Shown: piece by piece, positions 1 to 8,287 of the stretch
Position numbering within the stretch: the first letter of the stretch is position 1
How the letters are laid out: every line of letters starts with the position of its first letter
Source: DATGHS01 sp035307785
Lineage (GTDB): Bacteria; Planctomycetota; Planctomycetia; Gemmatales; Gemmataceae
DNA length: 40,604 nt
Reading direction: 5' to 3'
Assembly: GCA_035307785.1 (NCBI GenBank)
Contig: DATGHS010000046.1
Span: 1 to 40,604, forward strand
Program-made: the position numbers and the translations under genes
Notes under the pieces: model-generated
Seen by the model: the letters and a program-made list of their open reading frames with translations, nothing else
What the model was told of the DNA's origin: nothing
The model's database searches: none

Positions 1-641
1 TAGATCAGCTTGTGATCGTCATGTCGCTGTTCGAACCGGACTTGAAGCCGCACCTCATTGACCGCTACCTGGCCTGTGCCCAGCGCGGCGGGTTGCAACC
101 GATTGTCTGCCTGAACAAGGCCGACCTCGCGAATTGCGAGGCGTTCATCCCACTTATCGGCGGCTACGCTCAGCTCGGAGTGCCGGTCATCTTCACCAGT
201 GCCCGCACCGGCATGGGCGTGGATCGGTTGCGCGAGTCTCTCACTGGGCGCGCCACCGCATTCTCTGGCCAGAGCGGTGTCGGCAAGTCGTCTCTTCTCA
301 ATGCTCTGCAACCGGAACTCGGCCTGAGCGTGCGCGAGGTGAGCGATGTCAATCAAAAGGGCCGGCACACGACGACGACGGCCGAGCTGATTCACTTGAA
401 TGGCGGCGGATGGGTCGTGGATACTCCCGGCGTCCGCCAGTTCGAGCTTTGGGATATCATTCCGGAAGAGGTCGAGGGCTTCTTTGTTGAATTTCGGCCG
501 TTTGTTCCGCTGTGCGCTTTCCCCGATTGCACGCATACCCATGAAGAACGCTGTGCCGTCAAACGAGCGGTAAGCCGCCGGCAGATAAGCCCGCGGCGGT
601 ATCACAGCTATTTGGGGATGTTTGCGAGCGACCCGAAGTAG
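1..641 (+). CDS. rsgA: Ribosome small subunit-dependent GTPase A, 5' truncated by window edge
   Basis: Late-stage 30S ribosome maturation GTPase; it hydrolyses GTP on the small subunit and acts in the cytoplasm. The reading frame is open from base 3, so the N-terminal OB-fold lies outside the window. The motif order is the circular permutation typical of this family: G4 NKAD (nt 114-125), then G1 GQSGVGKSS (267-293), then G3 DTPG (420-431). The C-terminal zinc-binding cluster is visible as C-x4-C-T-H-T-H-x3-C. The gene ends in TAG, immediately followed by a 24-bp inverted repeat. Downstream mnmG runs in the same direction about 97 bp later, so both housekeeping RNA/ribosome genes may be co-transcribed. 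Identification is secure; only the start is missing. Confidence 0.95.
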   Translation, partial: DQLVIVMSLFEPDLKPHLIDRYLACAQRGGLQPIVCLNKADLANCEAFIPLIGGYAQLGVPVIFTSARTGMGVDRLRESLTGRATAFSGQSGVGKSSLLNALQPELGLSVREVSDVNQKGRHTTTTAELIHLNGGGWVVDTPGVRQFELWDIIPEEVEGFFVEFRPFVPLCAFPDCTHTHEERCAVKRAVSRRQISPRRYHSYLGMFASDPK

Positions 642-697
642 GTCAGGCTTTCCAGCCTGACCGCATAGCCGCGGCGGTCAGGCTGGAAAGCCTAACC
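641..697. repeat. Inverted repeat between rsgA and mnmG
   Basis: Arms 641-664 and 674-697 are 24 bp with one mismatch and a 9-nt loop. The left arm begins at the last base of the rsgA stop codon. There is no T-run, so it is not a classic rho-independent terminator. It belongs to the set of unrelated-looking palindromes found at many gene ends in this window. Confidence 0.85.
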
Positions 698-738
698 CAC
701 AAGAGCGAGTACCAAAGAGCAATAACTGCGAGCCTTTC

Positions 739-2637
739 ATGACTCCCCTCACCTACGAGTTCGATGTCATCGTCGTCGGTGCCGGCCATGCCGGCGTCGA
801 GGCGGCGCTGGCGGCTGCGCGCATGGGTTGCCGCACCGCCCTGCTCACCATGAATGCCGACACCGTCGCGCAGATGAGTTGCAACCCGGCCATCGGCGGC
901 GTGGCCAAGGGACAAATTGTTCGCGAGATCGACTCTCTTGGCGGCGAGATGGCCAAGGTCATCGATGCCACGGGCATACAGTTCCGGATGCTGAATCGAG
1001 CCAAGGGCCCCGCCATGCATTCGCCACGGGCGCAGGCGGATAAGAAGGCGTATCAGTTTGAAATGAAACGGCGGGTAGAGGTACAAGAGAATTTGACGCT
1101 GCGACAGGAGATAATCGAAGGAATTCTTTTGGAAGAAATGAGGAATGAGGAACCGAGAATTGGGAATGAAGAACGGAGTGAAACCGGCCAACCAATTCTC
1201 AGCTCCTCATTCTCGGTTCCTCATTCCTCATTGCGTCGGGTCGCAGGAGTCATTGCGCGAGGAGACACAGTGTACCGCGCGCGGGCCGTCGTATTCACGA
1301 CCGGCACTTTCCTTAAGGCGCTGATGCATACCGGCGACGCGAAGACACGGGGCGGCCGGGCCGGCGATCAGTCGGCCGAGAATCTGAGCGAAAGTCTGGC
1401 GAACTGTGGTTTCGAGTTGGCGCGATTCAAGACCGGCACGCCGTGCCGGCTTAATGGCCGGACCATCGATTTCTCGCGGCTCGAAGAACAGCCTGGCGAT
1501 GCCGATCCGCGTCCGTTCAGTTTTGCCACGGAGCGAATCACTCAGCCGCAGATGCTTTGCCATATTACCTATAGCAACAAAGCCGTACACGATTTGATTC
1601 GAGCGAATCTCCATCGCGCGCCCATGTATTCCGGGCAGATTCGCAGTTGCGGGCCCCGATACTGTCCGTCCATTGAAGACAAGGTGGTGCGCTTTGCCGA
1701 CAAATCGCAACATCAAATCTTCCTGGAACCTGAAGGGCGCAACACGCTGGAGTATTACTGCAACGGCATTTCCACGAGCCTTCCTAAAGACGTGCAGCAA
1801 CAGATGCTGCAACTCATCCCTGGCCTGGAAAATGCGGCAGTGCTCCGTTGGGGGTACGCGGTGGAATACGACTATTCCCCGCCCACGCAGCTTTTGCCGA
1901 CGCTGGAGACCAAACACGTCGAAGGCCTTTACTTTGCCGGACAGATCAATGGTACCACGGGCTACGAAGAAGCAGCCGCCCAGGGGCTAATGGCCGGCAT
2001 CAACGCAGCATTGAAACTGAAGGGCGAGCCGCCGTTGATGCTCGATCGCAGCCAGGCATATATCGGCGTCTTGATCGACGACCTGGTGACAAAAGGCGTC
2101 GATGAACCGTACCGCATGTTCACATCGCGGGCCGAGTATCGCTTGCTCTTGCGCCACGATAATGCCGATCGCCGGCTCACGCCATTAGGCCGACGAATTG
2201 GCCTGATCAGCGACGCCGACTGGGCACGCCTGCAAAAGAAGGAGGAAGGGATTGCTACGCTGCAAGCAGCGTTGCGGGCAACCAAGCAGGAAGGCGAAAC
2301 ACTCGAAAAATGGTTAAAGCGAACCGAAGTCGACTGGGAACAGATAACCGCGTGGGCGCCGCAGTTGGCGGCATACGCGCCAGGGGTAATTGAGCAGGTC
2401 GTGCTGGAGGCGAAATACGCGGGCTACATCGAGCGGCAGTCCGCTCAAGTAGAGAAGTTTCAACGAATGGAATCGAAGCCGATCCCTGGGCACTTCGACT
2501 ACGCGGCCGTGCCGCAGCTTCGCGCCGAAGCGAAGGAGAAGCTCACGCGAATTCGCCCGGCCAATATCGGTCAGGCGAGCCGGGTGAGCGGCATCACCCC
2601 CGCCGATTTGGCAATTCTCTTGTTTTATTTGGAATAG
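739..2637 (+). CDS. mnmG: tRNA uridine-5-carboxymethylaminomethyl modification enzyme MnmG (GidA)
   Basis: FAD-dependent partner of MnmE that installs the carboxymethylaminomethyl group on wobble U34 of certain tRNAs. The 632-residue protein starts with the FAD dinucleotide-binding motif GAGHAGVEAA. It carries the family signatures NPAIGGVAKG (near residue 52), RAKGPAMHSPRAQADK (near 90) and GQINGTTGYEEAAAQG (near 400), plus the C-terminal MnmE/tRNA-binding helical region. Total length is close to the usual 620-630 residues. However, residues 134-165 are encoded by a palindromic repeat lying where other MnmG proteins run directly from a strand into the V-x-G-V strand. The rest of the protein must therefore be slightly shorter than usual, or the insert is tolerated in a surface loop. 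Start ATG at 739 fits the family N-terminus. Confidence 0.95.
   Translation: MTPLTYEFDVIVVGAGHAGVEAALAAARMGCRTALLTMNADTVAQMSCNPAIGGVAKGQIVREIDSLGGEMAKVIDATGIQFRMLNRAKGPAMHSPRAQADKKAYQFEMKRRVEVQENLTLRQEIIEGILLEEMRNEEPRIGNEERSETGQPILSSSFSVPHSSLRRVAGVIARGDTVYRARAVVFTTGTFLKALMHTGDAKTRGGRAGDQSAENLSESLANCGFELARFKTGTPCRLNGRTIDFSRLEEQPGDADPRPFSFATERITQPQMLCHITYSNKAVHDLIRANLHRAPMYSGQIRSCGPRYCPSIEDKVVRFADKSQHQIFLEPEGRNTLEYYCNGISTSLPKDVQQQMLQLIPGLENAAVLRWGYAVEYDYSPPTQLLPTLETKHVEGLYFAGQINGTTGYEEAAAQGLMAGINAALKLKGEPPLMLDRSQAYIGVLIDDLVTKGVDEPYRMFTSRAEYRLLLRHDNADRRLTPLGRRIGLISDADWARLQKKEEGIATLQAALRATKQEGETLEKWLKRTEVDWEQITAWAPQLAAYAPGVIEQVVLEAKYAGYIERQSAQVEKFQRMESKPIPGHFDYAAVPQLRAEAKEKLTRIRPANIGQASRVSGITPADLAILLFYLE
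1137..1232. repeat. Palindromic element inserted in frame inside mnmG
   Basis: Arms 1137-1158 and 1211-1232 are perfect 22-bp inverted copies. The element is built of short iterations of the type GAATGAGG. It encodes residues 134-165 of MnmG, a stretch rich in E, R and S with no counterpart in the family as I remember it. Length and frame are preserved. Confidence 0.85.
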
Positions 2638-3233
2638 TCGGGTATGGAAAAGCCTTCTCAGATTCGTCTGATATTCCACCTGGGCGATTAGGGTGAAATT
2701 CAGATACTGGGTGAAACAGGTAATGTGGAGAAAAACCTGTAACGAAGGAGGACTTTGCAGCCGATAAACAAGGTAGGAAAGGCAAATTTCCACGGACGGG
2801 ATGAGCGCAATTCCTCTTTTCCGCGGAAATCACGCAGCAGCCAAAGACCAGTTTGGGAAATGTGGGCGCGAGTTCGGGGTTCTGCGGAAAATACATGGGA
2901 TCAATAGTTTGGGACAAGCAGCCGGCTCGCGATTCGCGTTGACACAATTCACAGCCTGGTTACAATCAAAAACGGTGGTAAGATTGGCAACCCCCGTCTG
3001 AGACTGCTCACCTTTTTCCCCTCTGATGTGCATCTCGTTTACCAGGCGGCGGGCGAAAACCCGGCCGCTACGCAATGCCTTAGCTGAGGGAAAGGTGCAG
3101 TTTTGGCCGGAAATCGGGATATAAACGAGGCCAATCAGGGACGATTTCGACCGGGTTGCGGTTCCAACGGAGGCCCGCGGCCAGGTCTCACTCGTGCGAA
3201 CTGGCCGAATGCCAGTCAGGGGTGGATATACAG
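2638..3233. other. 596-bp gap between mnmG and the response regulator
   Basis: No convincing coding region: the short open frames here lack family resemblance and a ribosome-binding site. The only clear signal is a near-consensus sigma-70 promoter at 2939-2966, followed by about 260 nt of untranslated leader or a possible small RNA. No tRNA or known riboswitch was recognised. Confidence 0.5.
2939..2966 (+). promoter_or_regulatory. Near-consensus sigma-70 promoter upstream of response regulator
   Basis: A perfect -35 TTGACA (2939-2944), 16-bp spacer and -10 TACAAT (2961-2966) match 11 of 12 consensus bases. Transcription would start near 2973, some 260 nt before the response-regulator ATG, implying a long leader or an intervening small RNA. 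Confidence 0.55.
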
Positions 3234-3818
3234 ATGAAAACGGTTTTTACGACTGGTGAAGCCGCTAAGATCTGCAAGGTTTCCCAGCAAACAATCATTC
3301 GTTGCTTCGATAATGGTCAGTTAAAAGGGTTTCGGGTGCCGGGATCGCGCTTTCGCCGGATTCCCCGCGAAGCCTTGTACAAATTCATGAAGGACAACGG
3401 CATTCCGACCGATGCGCTGGAAAGCGGCAAGCGCAAAGTCCTTCTCGTGGACGATGATCAGGAACTGGTCGAACTCATCCACAAGGTGTTGGAAGAGGAC
3501 GGCCGGTTCGAAGTGAAGATCGCGGGCAACGGCTTTGACGCCGGTATGATGGTCAAGGAATATCGCCCCGATCTGATCGTGCTCGACGTGATGCTGCCGG
3601 ACATCAATGGCAAGGAAGTCTGCCAGCGCGTGCGGGCCGACTCCACCCTGGAAGATGTCCGCATCCTGTGCATCAGCGGTATGATCGAAGAAGACAAGAT
3701 TCAGGAATTGAAACTCGCTGGCGCCGACGACTTCCTGCACAAGCCGTTCGTGATTGAAGAACTCATCGAACGAATGTGCGGCCAACTGGAAATCGAAACG
3801 GCCCCGACGACAGCGTGA
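3234..3818 (+). CDS. Response regulator with N-terminal excisionase/MerR-type HTH
   Basis: A 194-residue transcription regulator with reversed domain order. Residues 3-52 form an excisionase-like winged HTH (TTGEAAKICKVSQQTIIRCF, then the RVPGSRFRRIPREAL wing). Residues 67-188 are a receiver domain with acidic pocket D73/D74/D75, phospho-acceptor D118 (LIVLDVMLPD), S148 and K170 (KPF). I chose ATG 3234 because the HTH begins there; an upstream in-frame ATG at 3156 would add 26 residues without family resemblance. The HDOD-histidine kinase gene starts 99 bp downstream and is the obvious partner. DNA targets are unknown. Most response regulators carry the receiver first, so this arrangement is noteworthy though not unique. 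Confidence 0.9.
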   Translation: MKTVFTTGEAAKICKVSQQTIIRCFDNGQLKGFRVPGSRFRRIPREALYKFMKDNGIPTDALESGKRKVLLVDDDQELVELIHKVLEEDGRFEVKIAGNGFDAGMMVKEYRPDLIVLDVMLPDINGKEVCQRVRADSTLEDVRILCISGMIEEDKIQELKLAGADDFLHKPFVIEELIERMCGQLEIETAPTTA

Positions 3819-3821
3819 AAT

Positions 3822-3895
3822 TCAGGACTCAAGGGTCAGGAGTCAGGAGTCAGATGCGATTGCAACTGACTCCTGAACCCTGATTCCTGACTCCT
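3822..3895. repeat. Imperfect palindrome with 7-bp iterations (GTCAGGA type)
   Basis: Tandem GTCAGGA-like units on the left are mirrored by TCCTGAC-like units on the right around a short centre near 3855-3863. It fills the spacer between the response regulator stop and the kinase ribosome-binding site. Similar units occur at 10724-10790 and 11946-12065. Confidence 0.75.
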
Positions 3896-3917
3896 GGCCT
3901 GACAAGGAGCGTCAGCG

Positions 3918-5612
3918 GTGAGAGCGTTCGAACCGGGCGAGGCCGTTGCCCACTTGCCGTGGCTTTCGCCCGGAGTCGCAGCGCTGACCCGGCTGACGCG
4001 ACCCCATTCTTCCACGCTCTGGCAGCAACTCCGCGTCGATCCCGGCGCGGTTCTTCTTCTGCTTCGCAACCTTCCCTCCGAAGCGCCGCCCAATCTCAAG
4101 ATTCTCGAGGCCGCTCTGCGCTCGCCCGATCTGCTAGATCTCGCGAGGCAAAACCTCACCGATCATGCAGCCGGCTTCGTCGATTGGTCGAACCCAGCCG
4201 TTCGGCCGGTGTATGAAGCCAGCGTGCATTTCGCCCGTCTCGCCTGGCTGCTGGCTCAGCGCATCGGTTGCAATCCGGCCTGCGCCTGGATTGGCGGCCT
4301 GTTGGCGCCGCTCGGCTGGCTCGCGGTCAGTGCTGTGGATGCCGATTCGGTGGGCGAATGCTTGCAAGGAATGATTCCAGCCACGCGCCTGGCCGAAGTC
4401 CAGCGGCAAAATTGGGGCCAGGATGCCCCAGCTGTCGCGCGCCGGCTCGCCCGCCGCTGGCAGCTCCCGCTCTGGCTACACGCAGTTGTCGGCTACCTGG
4501 GTATGCCACTCGAACATGCCGAAGCGCTCGGCACCGACGAACGCCTCTTCGCCATCGTGCAATGGGCCGTTACCCTGGGCCAGGTACACGACTGTTGTCT
4601 GGGCCTGGCGGTCGGCTCAGACCGCCCGCGCTTGCAAGCTTATCTCGGACTCTCTACGCAAGACGAATCGGCCATCCTCAATGCTTGGGAAGAGCTAACC
4701 GAATCCGAGCCGTTGCCCGCCCACTGGCCCGAACCGCACAACGAGCCGTTGCTGCTTGATCTCCTGGCCGTCGCCAGCGAATCGCGCCGCCGCGAATCGC
4801 GGTCGTTCACCGAGCGCATGGAGCAAGAAATCGATTGGCTTCAGCAACAATTGGCCGAACTCAAATCGAGCGAAGGCGAACGCTTGAACCGCTCGAAGCT
4901 CCGTGCACTGGCCGAATTCGCGGCTGGGGCCGGCCATGAAATCAACAATCCGTTGGCGGTGATCTCCGGTCAGGCGCAATACCTCATGGCCCGCGAAGGC
5001 GATTCGGACCGAGAAAAGTCGCTTCAAGTGATCCTCCGGCAGACCGATAAGATTCACCAGTTACTGAACGAATTGATGCAGTTCGCCAAGCCGCCTCTGC
5101 CGCGCCGGCAAGTCATCGATTTGGTGAAGCTCGTTTGCGACGTTTCGCTGGAGCTGCAAAACCTGGCCGATGAACGGGCTTGCCGGGTGGAATTGATCGA
5201 GCCGTCGCAATCGGCGTTCGCTCTGGCCGATTTGCAAATGACGCGCACGGCCTTGCGTTGTTTGCTGCGCAATGCGCTGGAAGCAAGCCCCCGCGACAGT
5301 ATCGTTCACGTGCAACTGGAATCTTCGGAAGATGCCGTACAGATTACCGTGACCGACCGTGGTCCCGGACCGAACGGCCAGCAACGCGAGCATATGTTTG
5401 ATCCGTTTTATTCCGGCCGCCGTGCGGGCCGTGGTCGGGGGCTCGGCCTTCCGACGGCCTGGCGACTAGCCCGCGAGAATGGCGGCGACGTTCAGTATTC
5501 CCCCCTGCCCGAGGCGCCGGCGCGCTTTGTCCTCACTCTCCCGGCCGCGGCGCCACTTTCCCAGCCCGCAAACTCTCACGACGAAACCCTGCCCGAACGC
5601 AAAATTGCTTAA
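3918..5612 (+). CDS. HDOD-domain sensor histidine kinase
   Basis: A 564-residue cytoplasmic kinase without membrane segments. The N-terminal ~300 residues resemble an HDOD domain (VYEASVHFARLAWLLAQRIG, then a GGLLAPLGWLA helix where HD-type proteins have the metal site, here lacking the HD pair). A coiled coil (about 295-325) leads into a HisKA domain with phospho-acceptor H340 in GHEINNPL. The HATPase domain has the N-box (LRCLLRNALEA), G1 (DRGPGP) and G2 (GRGLGL). Translation starts at GTG 3918, supported by AAGGAG at 3904-3909. The preceding gene encodes a receiver-HTH protein, suggesting a two-component pair. The signal is unknown. Confidence in kinase identity is high; the HDOD assignment is weaker. 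Confidence 0.9.
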   Translation: MRAFEPGEAVAHLPWLSPGVAALTRLTRPHSSTLWQQLRVDPGAVLLLLRNLPSEAPPNLKILEAALRSPDLLDLARQNLTDHAAGFVDWSNPAVRPVYEASVHFARLAWLLAQRIGCNPACAWIGGLLAPLGWLAVSAVDADSVGECLQGMIPATRLAEVQRQNWGQDAPAVARRLARRWQLPLWLHAVVGYLGMPLEHAEALGTDERLFAIVQWAVTLGQVHDCCLGLAVGSDRPRLQAYLGLSTQDESAILNAWEELTESEPLPAHWPEPHNEPLLLDLLAVASESRRRESRSFTERMEQEIDWLQQQLAELKSSEGERLNRSKLRALAEFAAGAGHEINNPLAVISGQAQYLMAREGDSDREKSLQVILRQTDKIHQLLNELMQFAKPPLPRRQVIDLVKLVCDVSLELQNLADERACRVELIEPSQSAFALADLQMTRTALRCLLRNALEASPRDSIVHVQLESSEDAVQITVTDRGPGPNGQQREHMFDPFYSGRRAGRGRGLGLPTAWRLARENGGDVQYSPLPEAPARFVLTLPAAAPLSQPANSHDETLPERKIA

Positions 5613-5630
5613 ATTCTATTCAAGTTTCGC

Positions 5631-5660
5631 TTGAACGATCCGCATATACGAAATTATGAT
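5631..5660 (+). promoter_or_regulatory. Possible sigma-70 promoter before comF-like gene
   Basis: TTGAAC (5631-5636), an 18-bp spacer and TATGAT (5655-5660) would start transcription about 110 nt before the comF-like ATG. The match is moderate. Confidence 0.3.
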
Positions 5661-5776
5661 GGATTTATTCCTTTCCCACAGACTGCGATTGGTCCGTGTT
5701 TCCAGTGTGACCGGAAGGCCGTCAGGCTCGAGACACGGACCTACCGCAATGTGAAAACATCTGCCTGGCGCTAGGC

Positions 5777-6508
5777 ATGGGTGCGCATTGGGGCAAAACA
5801 TTCTGGCGCGGATTCAAGCATTTGTTGCTCCCCGGCGTCTGCTGGGGTTGTCATGAGCTGTTGCCGCCGGAATGCGACGACTTGTGTGCCGACTGCATCG
5901 GCAAGATTACGGCTGATCCGCATGCCACCTGCCCGCGTTGCAGCAGCACGATCGGGCCGCACGTGGACTTGAGCGATGGTTGCCCGAACTGCCGCGGCAC
6001 GGCATTTGCTTTCGAGAGGGCCATCCGCCTCGGTCCGTATGATGGCCGACTGCGGGAAGTGATTTTGCGAATAAAACAACCGACGGGCGAATTGCTGGCC
6101 GAAGCGCTGGGTGAAATTTGGGCGGCGCATTCGGAACAGTTGTTGAAAAACACGGCAGCCCAAGTGGTGGTACCGGTGCCGTTGCACTGGACTCGGCGCT
6201 GGCTGCGAGGATTCAATCAAAGTGGAATTCTGGCACGGCGGGTGGCGCGCAAGCTGAATGTGCCGTTTTTGCCACACGTACTGCGCCGCATCCGCCCAAC
6301 TCGCCGGCAAACGGAAGTGACGCCGGCGGGCAGGCGGGACAATGTTCGGGGGGCGTTTCGAGCGGTTTCGCATCCCGCCTTGCGTGATCGTTCGGTCCTG
6401 CTAATTGACGATGTGCTCACCACCGGCTGCACGGCCAGCGAAGCCGCCAGGGCCCTCAGGAGCGCGGGGGCAAAAAGCGTGGTAGTCGCCGTCTTGGGGC
6501 ACGGCTGA
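5777..6508 (+). CDS. ComF family phosphoribosyltransferase-like protein
   Basis: A 243-residue member of the ComF/GntX family, proteins with a zinc-ribbon-like N-terminus and a type I phosphoribosyltransferase fold, linked in some bacteria to DNA uptake but of unsettled biochemical role. Visible are paired cysteines (C22/C25, C37/C40, C52/C55, C69/C72), the family motif RGFNQ, and the PRPP-binding loop VLLIDDVLTTGCT near residues 207-219. Length is normal. The start ATG 5777 has only a weak ribosome-binding site. Transcription is probably independent of the kinase gene, which ends 164 bp upstream after a small hairpin. Confidence 0.9.
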   Translation: MGAHWGKTFWRGFKHLLLPGVCWGCHELLPPECDDLCADCIGKITADPHATCPRCSSTIGPHVDLSDGCPNCRGTAFAFERAIRLGPYDGRLREVILRIKQPTGELLAEALGEIWAAHSEQLLKNTAAQVVVPVPLHWTRRWLRGFNQSGILARRVARKLNVPFLPHVLRRIRPTRRQTEVTPAGRRDNVRGAFRAVSHPALRDRSVLLIDDVLTTGCTASEAARALRSAGAKSVVVAVLGHG

Positions 6509-6592
6509 CAATCACGGCTAGCCGCGACGCGGAGTCTTCGGAGCGGAGCGGTTTGCTACTAGACGCGTTGGTTTCCAAGGGACAGAGTTTCG

Positions 6593-6650
6593 AGGCACCC
6601 ATCTTCCGCTGCCCAGGACTGGGCGCGGGGCCCAAGGCCCGGAGGTGCCT
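6593..6650 (+). promoter_or_regulatory. Possible structured leader of the DUF1573 gene
   Basis: AGGCACC at 6593-6599 pairs with GGTGCCT at 6644-6650. Between them are GC-rich segments that can fold further (GGGCCC and CCCAG/CTGGG units). It lies 20 nt before the ATG. It may be a simple hairpin; no known riboswitch class was recognised. Confidence 0.25.
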
Positions 6651-6669
6651 GTTGACAGGGGATTACACC

Positions 6670-7632
6670 ATGTATCGCGTGTCTTTCGCACTACTGACGG
6701 CGCTGGCCTTCGTAGCGCCGGCCGGGGCCCAGGGGCTTTCGAGTCTCTTCGACACCCGCAGTCACGACTTCGGCAACGTGCCCATTGGCCCGACGCTGAA
6801 TCACTCGTTCACGATCAAGAACACGACCAACGAAACACTGCAGATTTACAACGTGCACGTCTCGTGCGGTTGCACGAGCGCCTCCGCCCAGAAGTCGGTC
6901 ATCGCGCCGGGCGAAACCGGCACCATCTACGCCGCCATGGATACCCGCCGCTTTACCGGCGCCAAGTCGGTCACGATCTTCGTGGATTTCTCGGCCCCGC
7001 GCCGCGAGACGGTGAACCTGGTAGTGAGCGCTTATGGCCGCACCGACATCGCTATGAGCCCCGATCATTTGGCCTTCGGCGCCGTAACCAAGGGCACCAG
7101 CCCCAGTGCCGCAACGCAAATAACGTTCGCCAATGGCAACCGCATTACCGAAGCATCCTGCGACAGCGGTTACGTGAAGATGGGTATTAAAGAGGCGCAG
7201 TCGCCGTACGGCGGCACGAGCTATGAACTCGTCGCCAGCCTCCGCCCCGACTTGCCGGTAGGTACCTGGTACACCGACGTGTGGGTGAAAACCCAAGACA
7301 ACAACCGCATTCGCATTCCGCTCACGGTGCAGGTGGACCCGGCCCTCCGTGTCATGCCCGCGGCCGTGACGTTTGACCCGGTTGCCCCCGCTCAAAAGGT
7401 CACCAAGAGCGTGGTGGTGAAGGGTTCGCAGCCGTTCAAGATTCTCGGCGTGAAAGGCGGCGAGGGCGAGTTCGAAGCCGTGAACGTCGATCACGATTCG
7501 AAAGCCGTGCACGTGGTCACCATCGCCTTTACGCCGGACAAGGAAGGCGAGATCATCCGCACGCTGAAGATTCTCACCGATATGAAGGACGAAGGTTCGG
7601 TCGAAGTGAAGGTCAAAGGCGTCGGCCAGTAA
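6670..7632 (+). CDS. Secreted DUF1573 domain protein
   Basis: A 320-residue exported protein of immunoglobulin-like beta-sandwich repeats. Residues 1-21 form a signal peptide (MYRVSFALLTALAFVAPAGA). Residues 27-120 are a DUF1573 domain with the hallmark HDFG-x2-P-x-G start and the CGCTSA motif (66-71). Two further beta-sandwich repeats follow. I chose ATG 6670 because the signal peptide begins there; the frame stays open upstream to 6553 but without signal character. Function is unknown; the family is common in the planctomycete and Bacteroidetes cell envelope. A GC-rich hairpin 17 bp after the stop probably terminates it. Confidence 0.88.
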   Translation: MYRVSFALLTALAFVAPAGAQGLSSLFDTRSHDFGNVPIGPTLNHSFTIKNTTNETLQIYNVHVSCGCTSASAQKSVIAPGETGTIYAAMDTRRFTGAKSVTIFVDFSAPRRETVNLVVSAYGRTDIAMSPDHLAFGAVTKGTSPSAATQITFANGNRITEASCDSGYVKMGIKEAQSPYGGTSYELVASLRPDLPVGTWYTDVWVKTQDNNRIRIPLTVQVDPALRVMPAAVTFDPVAPAQKVTKSVVVKGSQPFKILGVKGGEGEFEAVNVDHDSKAVHVVTIAFTPDKEGEIIRTLKILTDMKDEGSVEVKVKGVGQ

Positions 7633-7648
7633 CATCTTGTCACCCACC

Positions 7649-7693
7649 GCAACGCCGCAAGCGGCACTGGACGCTTGCGGCGTTGCTCGTTTT
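7649..7693 (+). terminator. Rho-independent-type terminator after DUF1573 gene
   Basis: Perfect 15-bp arms (7649-7663 and 7672-7686) with an 8-nt loop are followed by TCGTTTTA. It stands between two convergent genes. Confidence 0.65.
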
Positions 7694-7699
7694 ACCAAG

Positions 7700-7728
7700 C
7701 CGCGGGGGCGAGTCTTCGAGCCCCGCGG
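7700..7728. repeat. Small palindrome with TCGAAGACTCG-type core
   Basis: CCGCGGGG (7700-7707) pairs with CCCCGCGG (7721-7728). The 16-bp core between and around these arms is shared, in reverse orientation, with the palindrome at 25827-25854. It lies 20 bp from the stop of the convergent CAP gene. Confidence 0.6.
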
Positions 7729-7747
7729 GTAGATCAGTCATTCCTCC

Positions 7748-8287
7748 TTATCGCACAAAGAGGTGCATGTAGCGCTGGCCGTCGCGACCCATCGCCCAGC
7801 CGGCGCCGGCACAACGGTAATGATCGTAGCAGCAGCAGCTGCCCCAGCCCATACTCGGTGGCCACGCCGCGCAACCGGCCGCGCTGGCCGACGAACCGGC
7901 CGGCACGAAGCCAAAATCGTTGCTGGTGTGGCCGGAGATCAGGTAATTCGCCCGGTACTCCGCTGCCGCCTGGGCCGCTCGGCTCAGGCCTTCGTCGTAG
8001 GCATAGGGGGCCAAGCCGGAGCGGGCCCTCAGGGCATTGACTTCGGCCAGGGCCGAAATCCCGATCTGGCTGGGCGGAGTAACCGGCGCTTGCTTTTCCT
8101 TTTCCGCTTTCCATCCGCTACCATCGAACGCTCGATAGTACGTATTGACATAATCCCAGCCGCCAACCTGAACGCCTTTGTCGAACAGGTACACTCGAGC
8201 GGGATCGTCGGGGCGGGTTCGCCATTCCCAGGAATGATCCGAAACCGTGGTCAACGAAAGGGTGAAGGCTAAACATAGCAAGTGCAT
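7748..8287 (-). CDS. Secreted CAP (SCP/PR1)-domain protein with N-terminal WDY module
   Basis: A 179-residue exported protein. After a short signal peptide (about residues 1-16) comes a ~40-residue module (W-x-W-R, DDP-x-R-x-YL, GGWDY, YR-x-FDG-x2-W) that recurs in the protein at 21902-22447. Residues 75-179 are a small CAP domain: EVNALRARSGLAPY, the H in SGHTSNDFGF, a cysteine-rich loop (GSCCCYDHYRCAG) and a C-terminal YMHLFVR strand. CAP domains are mostly of unknown biochemical role in bacteria. ATG 8287 is supported by AGGAA upstream. It lies about 400 bp downstream of the UnbV-like gene on the same strand, so operon membership is doubtful. Confidence 0.82.
   Translation of the reverse strand: MHLLCLAFTLSLTTVSDHSWEWRTRPDDPARVYLFDKGVQVGGWDYVNTYYRAFDGSGWKAEKEKQAPVTPPSQIGISALAEVNALRARSGLAPYAYDEGLSRAAQAAAEYRANYLISGHTSNDFGFVPAGSSASAAGCAAWPPSMGWGSCCCYDHYRCAGAGWAMGRDGQRYMHLFVR

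Noticed and set aside
3156..3233. 26-residue N-terminal extension of the response regulator
   Set aside because: No similarity to HTH proteins; the conserved domain begins at ATG 3234.
6540..6620. tRNA-like segment with AGCGGA/TCCGCT ends and a TTCGAGG string
   Set aside because: The putative T-stem does not pair and no anticodon stem can be formed.
6652..6669. TTGACA just before the DUF1573 ATG as a -35 box
   Set aside because: Transcription would start inside the gene and no -10 is present.
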